Part shown: positions 14,811 through 19,744 of the stretch, one piece after another
Position numbering within the stretch: the stretch's first letter is position 1
Layout: each line of letters opens with the position of its first letter
From: CAYLSV01 sp964386435
GTDB lineage: Bacteria; Planctomycetota; Phycisphaerae; Tepidisphaerales; Tepidisphaeraceae
DNA length: 19,744 nt
Reading direction: 5' to 3'
Assembly (NCBI GenBank): GCA_964386435.1
Contig: CAYLSV010000062.1
Location: 1-19,744 of the forward strand
Program-made: the position numbers and the translations under genes
Notes under the pieces: generated by a model
What the model saw: only the letters and a program-made list of their open reading frames with translations
The model's database searches: none
Told to the model about the DNA's origin: nothing

Positions 14811-14876
14811 ACCGCCCGGGCCGTCGCCGTGGCGTCGAGCGTCGTATGGTGAGGGCCGGAACCGATTTGTGGCCCT

Positions 14877-14883
14877 AAGGAGA
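14877..14883 (+). promoter_or_regulatory. Ribosome binding site fixing the GTG start at 14889
   Basis: AAGGAGA ends five bases before GTG 14889. The nearby ATG at 14884 is out of frame and gives only ATG-ACG-TGA, overlapping the true start. Confidence 0.7.
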
Positions 14884-14888
14884 ATGAC

Positions 14889-15170
14889 GTGACCAAATTC
14901 AACGACTGGCTCGCCGAGGGCGAGCAGCTTTACACCACCGCGATGGCCGAGCTGGAAGAGCTGGCCCGCGAGCTGGAAAGCCTCGAGCAACGGCTGGCGG
15001 CCAAGCGGGACGAGGTGAACCAGATCGCCACGGTCATCGGCAAGCCCGAGGTCGAGGACAACCGCCGCCTGTCTGCCGAAATCGTCGGCGGCGAGGGCCA
15101 GACGAAGTCGGTTCCCAACAGCAGCAACACCATTGCCCGCGCCCTCACCGGCCGCAACATCGGCCGCTGA
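14889..15170 (+). CDS. Hypothetical small coiled-coil protein
   Basis: 93 residues starting at GTG 14889 behind a good AAGGAGA site. Residues about 5-50 (WLAEGEQLYTTAMAELEELARELESLEQRLAAKRDEVNQIATVIG) show heptad spacing of a coiled coil. The remainder (EIVGGEGQTKSVPNSSNTIARALTGRNIGR) is polar and probably flexible, with a basic end. No family is recognised. It follows the sigma-factor gene by 78 bases in the same direction and converges with the RNase H gene; a 38-base perfect palindrome lies between the two. Confidence 0.72.
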   Translation: MTKFNDWLAEGEQLYTTAMAELEELARELESLEQRLAAKRDEVNQIATVIGKPEVEDNRRLSAEIVGGEGQTKSVPNSSNTIARALTGRNIGR

Positions 15171-15195
15171 GGCGCACCTTGGACCGCCTGAGTTT

Positions 15196-15233
15196 GTGAA
15201 GTAGCCGCGGGGCTTGCCCCGCGGCTACTTCAC
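15196..15233. repeat. 38-bp perfect palindrome (repeat family B, copy 1), likely bidirectional terminator
   Basis: Two 18-base arms, GTGAAGTAGCCGCGGGGC and its exact complement, flank a TT centre (TTG/CTTG loop when folded). It lies between the convergent coiled-coil and RNase H genes. A 27-base identical stretch recurs at 18135-18161. Confidence 0.9.
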
Positions 15234-15246
15234 GCTCGGTGTTGCC

Positions 15247-15666
15247 TCACTCCTCCACGTCGCGCTTGGCGTCCATCGCCTTGTTCGCCAGACCGTCGGC
15301 CATCTGGTTTTTGTCGCGGCGGGCGTGGTCGTACTGCACCTTCTCGAACTTCGCCGCCGCGTCCAGGGCACGTTGGTACAGCGGTTTGAGCTTCTCGTTC
15401 TTGACGCGGTACTGGCCCTTCATCTGCTTGATGACCAATTCGCTGTCGCCGATCACCAGCACCTGCTTGCCACCCAGTTCGGCGGCTTTTTCCAGCGCGT
15501 TGATCAGCCCGTGATATTCCGCCTGGTTGTTGGTCATCGTGCCGAGGAACTTGCCAACGGCCGCCAGCGGCGTGCCATCCTCGGCGGCGACAACCGAACC
15601 ACAACCGGCCGGCCCAGGATTGCCGCGACTGCCGCCGTCGAAGTGGAGCGTGAGCGTTTCGTTCAT
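15247..15666 (-). CDS. rnhA: Ribonuclease HI family protein
   Basis: RNase H cuts the RNA strand of RNA-DNA hybrids. The 139-residue protein has all four catalytic acids in context: D10 in HFDGGSRGNPGPAGCG, E50 in TNNQAEYHGLINAL, D74 in VIGDSELVIKQMKG and D124 in NQMADGLANKAMD. It lacks the long basic protrusion of E. coli RNase HI and is closer to the short RNase HI/reverse-transcriptase-like form common in bacteria and archaea. The tail DAKRDVEE is short. ATG 15666 is the only sensible start. It is divergent from the phosphatase gene, with a paired repeat between them. Confidence 0.93.
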   Translation of the reverse strand: MNETLTLHFDGGSRGNPGPAGCGSVVAAEDGTPLAAVGKFLGTMTNNQAEYHGLINALEKAAELGGKQVLVIGDSELVIKQMKGQYRVKNEKLKPLYQRALDAAAKFEKVQYDHARRDKNQMADGLANKAMDAKRDVEE

Positions 15667-15690
15667 GAAGGGCAGGGTACGTCTCGGACT

Positions 15691-15777
15691 GCGACCAAGT
15701 GTGGTCGCAGCTACCTGCCAACTCGAAACCGCTTCACCTTTCGACGAAGTGAGGTAGCTGCGACCACACCTGGTCGC
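15691..15777. repeat. Inverted pair of 26-bp REP-like units (family A)
   Basis: Arms 15691-15716 and 15752-15777 are inverted copies differing at one base, with a 35-base loop. Each arm also contains its own small hairpin (GCGACCA...TGGTCGC). It fills the divergent gap between the RNase H and phosphatase genes, ending 9 bases before ATG 15786. Confidence 0.85.
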
Positions 15778-15785
15778 CGTCCAAG

Positions 15786-16517
15786 ATGCTGCCGCGCGAA
15801 CTACGGTGCCGCGTGAAAGCTCCGCTCGCTTACCTCTCCCTCGCGGCGGCCTTCACTTTGCTCGCGTGGAAGATCGGCGGTGTCGGCTGGCTGCTGCTGT
15901 GGCCGGCGGGCGGGTTCGGCTACGTCGCGGCGCTCTACCTGCTGCGGCGGCCCGGCGGTTGGGGCAAGCAGGCCGACGGCACCAGCGGGTGGGCCGGCCG
16001 GCTGCTGCTGTGGCCGGTGCGGGTGACCCTCGGCGGCTTGTGGCACCTCGCCCGGCGAAAGGGGCCGGCGATGCAGGAAATCGCCCCGAACATCTGGCTC
16101 GGCCGGCGACCGCTGGCAAGCGAGTTGCCCGAGGCGGTTGGCCTCCTCCTCGATCTGACCAGCGAGTTCACGCCGGCCCGTGGTGTGGTGACGACGAATC
16201 GACGACTGGTCACGGTGCCGACGCTGGATTACAGCCCGCCGGACCTCGCCGCCGCCTCGGTGGCGCTGGCGGAGCTTGAACACCAGCTCGACGCCGCCGG
16301 CGATCGGCCGGCCGTGTTGATTCACTGTGCCGCCGGCTTCGGCCGCTCGGCCACGGTGGCCGCCGCCCTGCTGGTCCGCCGCGGTTTGGCAGGCGACGTC
16401 GAGGCGGCCATCGAGTTGATGCGGCAGGCCCGCCCGGGCGTCAAGCTGACGCCGACCCAGCGGCGGCGGGCGGTGGAGCTAGCCCGGTCGCCGACCAACC
16501 GGACCTCCGCCGCGTAG
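15786..16517 (+). CDS. Membrane-associated dual-specificity phosphatase-like protein
   Basis: 243 residues. The first ~90 residues are hydrophobic with two to three TM segments (about 14-30, 31-53 and 72-86). The soluble domain carries IAPNIWLGRRPLASELP (99-115), typical of bacterial DSPs, and the Cys-x5-Arg loop HCAAGFGRSATV (H180, C181, R187). The acid loop is probably VPTLDYSPP with D148. It should hydrolyse phosphate monoesters by a phosphocysteine intermediate; protein, lipid and nucleotide substrates are all possible, and prokaryotic membrane DSPs are often lipid phosphatases. ATG 15786 is used; GTG 15813 is an alternative. The 3' end (TNRTSAA and stop) is encoded inside a REP-like arm. 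Confidence 0.85.
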   Translation: MLPRELRCRVKAPLAYLSLAAAFTLLAWKIGGVGWLLLWPAGGFGYVAALYLLRRPGGWGKQADGTSGWAGRLLLWPVRVTLGGLWHLARRKGPAMQEIAPNIWLGRRPLASELPEAVGLLLDLTSEFTPARGVVTTNRRLVTVPTLDYSPPDLAAASVALAELEHQLDAAGDRPAVLIHCAAGFGRSATVAAALLVRRGLAGDVEAAIELMRQARPGVKLTPTQRRRAVELARSPTNRTSAA

Positions 16518-16605
16518 CGGCGAGGCTGCGCCTGTGGTGGGAGATGGCACGACGGTTGGATGCGGAATCAGCCCCGCCGCCACGCGGCGGAGGTCCGGCC
16601 GGTTG
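16496..16605. repeat. Inverted pair of REP-like units (family C)
   Basis: Arms 16496-16528 (33 bases) and 16569-16605 (37 bases) are inverted copies that differ by a 4-base insertion (CCGG) and two transitions. Each arm has an internal CCGCCGC-GTA-GCGGCG-type hairpin. It overlaps the end of the phosphatase gene and precedes the DUF456 start at 16644. Confidence 0.82.
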
Positions 16606-16643
16606 TCAGACCCGGTGCCCGCCCGCCGCTCCTACGCTGCGGC

Positions 16644-17189
16644 GTGAGCGGTTGGTGGCTTGACTTCTCCGGGTACCTGCTGACGGCGTTCGTCGGGGTG
16701 GTGAGCGTGGTGCTGACGATCATCACGCTGCCGGGGTTGTGGCTGATGCTGCTGACCGTGCTGGTTTATGCGTGGCTGACGGATTGGGCTTATCTCGGGT
16801 GGCCGGGGTTGTTGTCGTTGCTGGTGTTGGCGACGTTGGCGGAGGTCGCCGAGTTCGTCGCCGGGGCGGCGGGCGGCAAGGCGGCGGGCGGGGGGTGGCG
16901 GTCGATGGTCGGGGCAGTCGTCGGCGGACTGGTCGGCGGGATTGTGGGGCAGATTTTCATTCCGGTGCCGCTGGTCGGGGCGATCATCGGGGCCATCGTC
17001 GGGTCAGCCGTGGGGGCGGCTGGGCTGGAGGTGTTCGTCGAGCGCGACCCGGCGAAGCTGGCCGACATCGGCTGGGGGGCGGGCAAGGGGCGGGCGTGGG
17101 GCATTCTGATCAAAGGGCTGGTCGGCGTGGTGATGCTGCTGGTGTTCCTCATCGTCGGCTGGCCGTCGGGGGCAAGCGTTGCTCCGTAA
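16644..17189 (+). CDS. DUF456-family membrane protein
   Basis: 181 residues, almost entirely hydrophobic. The order matches DUF456: two N-terminal TM helices (LTAFVGVVSVVLTIITLPGLW, LMLLTVLVYAWLTDW), a third (LLSLLVLATLAEVAEFVAG), then the Gly-rich pair GAVVGGLVGGIVGQIF and GAIIGAIVGSAVGAAGLEVF, and a C-terminal helix (LVGVVMLLVFLIVGW). Function is unknown. GTG 16644 is preferred because the ATG at 16560 would put a REP-like arm inside the coding sequence. The stop overlaps the rarD start by 11 bases. Confidence 0.85.
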   Translation: MSGWWLDFSGYLLTAFVGVVSVVLTIITLPGLWLMLLTVLVYAWLTDWAYLGWPGLLSLLVLATLAEVAEFVAGAAGGKAAGGGWRSMVGAVVGGLVGGIVGQIFIPVPLVGAIIGAIVGSAVGAAGLEVFVERDPAKLADIGWGAGKGRAWGILIKGLVGVVMLLVFLIVGWPSGASVAP

Positions 17190-18114
17190 ATCGCCTGACG
17201 CTGAGCCGACGTCCGCGGCCGCCGGGCTGATGATGGGGCTGGGGGCGCACCTGATGTGGGGGTTTTTCCCGCTGTATTTTCTGCTGATCAAGGCGGTGCC
17301 GCCGGGGGTGATTCTGGGACACCGCGTGGTGCAGGCGGCGGTGGCGATGGCCGTGCTGCTGAGCGTGCTTGGCGGCTGGCCGGCGGTGCGGGCGGCACTT
17401 GCGCAAAAGCGGATCGCCGGCACGCTGCTGGTGACGGCAACGCTCGTGGCGGTGAACTGGCTGATTTTCATCTACGCCGTGCTGAACGGCCTAGCCTTGC
17501 AGGCGGCGCTGGGGTACTTCATCACGCCGCTGTTCATCGTGGCGCTGGGCATCGTGTTCCTCAAGGAGCGGCCGCGGCCGGTGCAGGTGGGGTGCATCGG
17601 CATCGCGTGCCTGGGCGTGGCGATCAAGACGCTGCAGGCCGACTCGTTTCCGTGGGTGGCCATCGCGTTGCCGGTGACGTTCGGGTTCTACTCGCTGTTT
17701 CGCAAACAGCTGCCCATCGGCTCGCTGACGGCGATGGGCGTCGAAACGTTCGTGCTGGCCCCGATCGGCGTGGCGTTCCTCGCGTTCGTCTATGCCAGCG
17801 ATATGCCGAGTGGGCCGACCAACCTCGCCACGCTGGGGCTGCTGGCGATCAGCGGCTCGTTGACCGTCGCCCCGCTGCTGTTGTTCGGTGGCGCGGCGAA
17901 GCGGCTGACGATGACGTCGCTGGGGTTCATCCAGTATTTCGGCCCGACGTGCCAGATGGTTCTGGCGGTGACGGTGCTGGGCGAGTCGTGGAAGTCCGGC
18001 GACGGCTGGGCGTTCGGGCTGATCTGGGTGGCGCTGGCGATCTTCACCACCGACGCCGTGCGACACCACCGGCGGGCGAAGTCGGTGCAACCGGACGTGG
18101 CGCCGGGGGCGTAA
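17179..18114 (+). CDS. rarD: EamA-family transporter RarD
   Basis: 311 residues with about ten TM helices in two EamA repeats. RarD signatures are LMWGFFPLYFLLIKAVPPGVILGHRVV (25-51), TATLVAVNWLIFIYAVLNG, ALGYFITPLFIVALGIVFLKERPRPVQ, FGFYSLFRKQ, and TMTSLGFIQYFGPTCQMVLAVTVLGE. Family members are inner-membrane carriers of the drug/metabolite transporter superfamily; RarD itself was named for chloramphenicol sensitivity and its substrate is unsettled. The TTG at 17179 has a GGGGGCAA upstream and overlaps the DUF456 gene by 11 bases, so the two are translationally coupled; ATG 17230 would be a shorter start. Confidence 0.93.
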   Translation: MLRKSPDAEPTSAAAGLMMGLGAHLMWGFFPLYFLLIKAVPPGVILGHRVVQAAVAMAVLLSVLGGWPAVRAALAQKRIAGTLLVTATLVAVNWLIFIYAVLNGLALQAALGYFITPLFIVALGIVFLKERPRPVQVGCIGIACLGVAIKTLQADSFPWVAIALPVTFGFYSLFRKQLPIGSLTAMGVETFVLAPIGVAFLAFVYASDMPSGPTNLATLGLLAISGSLTVAPLLLFGGAAKRLTMTSLGFIQYFGPTCQMVLAVTVLGESWKSGDGWAFGLIWVALAIFTTDAVRHHRRAKSVQPDVAPGA

Positions 18115-18138
18115 CCAAGCGTCGCCAACGGAACTGAA

Positions 18139-18210
18139 GTAGCCGCGGGGCTTGCCCCGCGCGTCAGACCGGGTGGATCATCGAACACGCGGTGCAAGCC
18201 CCGCGGCTAC
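18139..18210. repeat. Inverted pair of GTAGCCGCGGGGC units (family B, copy 2) between convergent genes
   Basis: Arms 18139-18161 and 18188-18210 (23 bases, one mismatch) surround a 26-base loop. The left arm and the four bases before it (18135-18161) are identical over 27 bases to the palindrome at 15.2 kb. It lies between the convergent rarD and rpsP genes and may terminate both. Confidence 0.85.
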
Positions 18211-18237
18211 CGCACGTTGTGGATACGAACCGGTCGC

Positions 18238-18582
18238 TCAGGCGTCCGACTTCGCCTCGCCCTCGGCGGCAGCGTCATCGCCCTCGCCTTCGGCCTTCTT
18301 CGGCTTGCCCGGCTTGGGGAGGCGGAGCATTTTGTGCTCGACGCCCAGACGCTTGAGCAGGCTGCTGGCGGTGGGACTCGGGATGGCCCCCTTGTTCAGC
18401 CAGGCGACGGCCTTGTCGACGTCGACCTTGAGCTGCTTGTCCTTATCGGACTCCATCGGGTTGAACCAGCCCAATTCCTCGATCGGCTTGCCATCGCGCG
18501 GCGAGCGGTCCTCGATGGCGTTGAGGCGGTAGAACGGCCGGTGCGTGCGGCCCATGCGCTTGAGTCGAATCTTAACGGCCAT
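18238..18582 (-). CDS. rpsP: 30S ribosomal protein S16
   Basis: S16 binds 16S rRNA in the small-subunit body. The 114-residue protein has the full family core: MAVKIRLKRMGRTHRPFYRLNAIEDRSPRDGKPIEELGWFNP (1-42), the DVDKAVAWLNKGAIPSPTASSLLKRLGV segment (53-80), and a C-terminal extension. Ordinary bacterial S16 ends near residue 80-90. Here about 20 further residues (KPKKAEGEGDDAAAEGEAKSDA) form a charged, probably disordered tail. In many bacteria rpsP is followed by rimM and trmD; here the next gene downstream is convergent rarD, so that operon is broken. Confidence 0.97.
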   Translation of the reverse strand: MAVKIRLKRMGRTHRPFYRLNAIEDRSPRDGKPIEELGWFNPMESDKDKQLKVDVDKAVAWLNKGAIPSPTASSLLKRLGVEHKMLRLPKPGKPKKAEGEGDDAAAEGEAKSDA

Positions 18583-18677
18583 TGTGTGCGTGCCCGTGGG
18601 GGTGGCGGGCAGTGTAGGCGGGGTGACGCGGGTTGGCCAACAGGCGAGCAGACCGGGAGGCGCTCTATTCTAACTGC

Positions 18678-19562
18678 GTGCTCGACTCGACCACCCCGCG
18701 GTTCCCGCACCTGCTGGCGCTTTGGACGAAGGAGGTGCTCGACGCCAGCGCCGGGACGTGGCTGGCGAAGCACGAGTCGTGGAAGCACGACAAAGAATTC
18801 GCCGAGGGGTTCGCCGAGGGCGTGCCGATCGATGGGGCGGGGCCGGCGGATTATCTGCAGCGGGTGGTGCGGGTTGACGGCGTGTCGACGCTGGCGGGGA
18901 TTCGGTTTCGCGGGGGCAACGCGTTGGAGCCGTTCGTGGATCTCGTGGCGTGGGCGGAGCCGTTGGAGCCGGCGGCGGTGGTGACGGCGGTGGCGGTGGT
19001 GCGGGAGCAGTGGGCGGTGTTCTCGCCAAAGTTCGTGCGCGTGCTGTGGCATGGCAAAATCGGGGTCGAGGGCGAGCAACTAGACCAAAGCATTCATGCC
19101 GCCCGTGCCGCCGACGTGGCACGCGGTCCGGTTGACGACTCGGTCGCCCTCGAACCCTGGCCCGACCCCGAAGCCGCCGCCGCACTCGTCGACGACATCT
19201 ACCGCGGCATGGGCGAGGCGTTCTGCGAACAGGTCCACCCCGCCACCGCCGAGGGCCTGCGAGACTGCCTCGACGAGGGCGTCCTCTGCCGCATCACGAT
19301 CGACGGCGACACGGCCGGCGTCTGGGCCACCGAGCCCGGCCACGTCGACTGGCTGCCGGGGCAGATCGTGACCGAGGAGTGCCTACTGCCAAAGTTCCGC
19401 GGCCGGGGGTTAGCCAAGACGGTGCAACGCTTGGGAGCTGCCCGGCTGACCGAGGATGACGTGCTGCTGGGCACAATCGCCGACATGAATCACGCCAGCC
19501 GCCGCACCGCTGAGGGCGCCGGACGGCCGGAAGTGCTGCGGTACACGATGCTGCCGATCTGA
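18678..19562 (+). CDS. GNAT-family N-acetyltransferase-like protein
   Basis: 294 residues from GTG 18678. The C-terminal half has the acetyl-CoA-binding motif A, IVTEECLLPKFRGRGLAKTVQRLGA (RGRGLA at about 241-246), followed by DDVLLGTIADMNHASRRTAEGAGR, the usual N-x-x-S/A-x-x-x-A-x-x-x-G pattern before the last strand. The N-terminal half (FPHLLALWTKEVLDASAGTW...VRVLWHGKIG) is not recognised and may help bind substrate. A TTG at 18633 would extend it by 15 residues, but a TATTCT (18666-18671) sits between them, so the mRNA may start at or near GTG 18678. The substrate is unknown. Confidence 0.78.
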   Translation: MLDSTTPRFPHLLALWTKEVLDASAGTWLAKHESWKHDKEFAEGFAEGVPIDGAGPADYLQRVVRVDGVSTLAGIRFRGGNALEPFVDLVAWAEPLEPAAVVTAVAVVREQWAVFSPKFVRVLWHGKIGVEGEQLDQSIHAARAADVARGPVDDSVALEPWPDPEAAAALVDDIYRGMGEAFCEQVHPATAEGLRDCLDEGVLCRITIDGDTAGVWATEPGHVDWLPGQIVTEECLLPKFRGRGLAKTVQRLGAARLTEDDVLLGTIADMNHASRRTAEGAGRPEVLRYTMLPI

Positions 19563-19573
19563 CCTCGCCGACA

Positions 19574-19727
19574 CCCCCACCGCCGTAGTGACGGCGGGGC
19601 TGCGCTCGAATCGGAAGTCGCTCGCTACAGCCGGGATCCGCCGTCACCGCTGCGGAAGAGGCTTCCGCGTGCGTCGCTGAGGCCCCCACCGCTGCGTAGC
19701 AGCGGGGCTACGCACGACTTCCGAGCG
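19574..19727. repeat. Cluster of three hairpins with two related direct-repeat units (family D)
   Basis: Two units begin CCCCCACCGC (19574 and 19683) and continue hairpin-GGGGCT-CGC. Hairpin 1 is CCGCCGT-AGTG-ACGGCGG (19580-19597). Hairpin 2 is GCGGAAG-AGG-CTTCCGC (19652-19668). Hairpin 3 is CCGCTGC-GTA-GCAGCGG (19689-19705). They follow the acetyltransferase stop; no gene is visible from 19563 to the window end. Confidence 0.75.
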
Positions 19728-19744
19728 GCTCCGGTTGCGTGCGT

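Noticed and set aside
12618..14990. 790-codon minus-strand open frame opposite the sigma-factor gene
   Set aside because: Its translation is low-complexity Arg/Gly/His/Leu text without motifs, while the plus strand encodes clear sigma regions and a PEP-CTERM tail. It is a high-GC antisense shadow.
1..19744. tRNA, rRNA, riboswitch, insertion sequence, prophage or defence gene
   Set aside because: No tRNA cloverleaf motifs, transposase, integrase, Cas, restriction or toxin signatures were seen by eye in the translations or intergenic DNA. A tRNAscan or Infernal run would be needed to exclude small RNAs.

Overview
This 19.7 kb window is very GC-rich and almost fully coding. It reads as part of a Planctomycetota genome, most likely class Phycisphaerae. 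The evidence is three proteins with PEP-CTERM sorting tails, an ECF sigma factor with a planctomycete-style membrane-spanning C-terminal extension, R2K ATP-grasp and AlkP-superfamily relatives, and small membrane proteins with a C-terminal CxxC knuckle. Two runs of exactly ten N (694-703 and 5326-5335) are scaffold joins, so this is probably a draft genome or MAG. Both joins damage gene models.

Left part (1-4573, minus strand). Transcription runs right to left through a PAP phosphatase (CysQ/HAL2 type), an ATP-grasp gene split by an in-frame TAA, cysD (ATP sulfurylase small subunit), a PEP-CTERM protein, and an AlkP-superfamily-like protein that leaves the window. CysD and the PAP phosphatase act at the two ends of the APS/PAPS pathway, so this is a partial sulfate-assimilation cluster. 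cysN, cysC and cysH are not in view.

Middle (4602-12608). Divergent from that cluster are a TPR-like protein and a membrane-anchored M48 metalloprotease; a naive reading fuses them across the second gap. Next come a PEP-CTERM protein with a clear terminator, an exported MsrB, two minus-strand genes (a membrane-anchored unknown and a protein with a ~55-residue Asp/Glu tail), a PIG-L deacetylase, a YihY/BrkB membrane protein overlapping a small membrane protein by 4 nt, and a two-TM unknown protein.

Right part (12609-19744). The most striking gene is a 692-residue ECF sigma factor with a TM segment, a long proline-rich presumed extracytoplasmic region and a canonical PEP-CTERM tail. It is followed by a coiled-coil protein, an RNase HI, a membrane-attached dual-specificity phosphatase, a DUF456 protein overlapping rarD, rpsP (S16) and a GNAT acetyltransferase.

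The intergenic spaces on the right are rich in palindromes. There are at least five elements from several sequence families, three of them between convergent genes. They look like REP-type or terminator-like hairpins. No tRNA, rRNA, CRISPR array, transposase or prophage gene was found.
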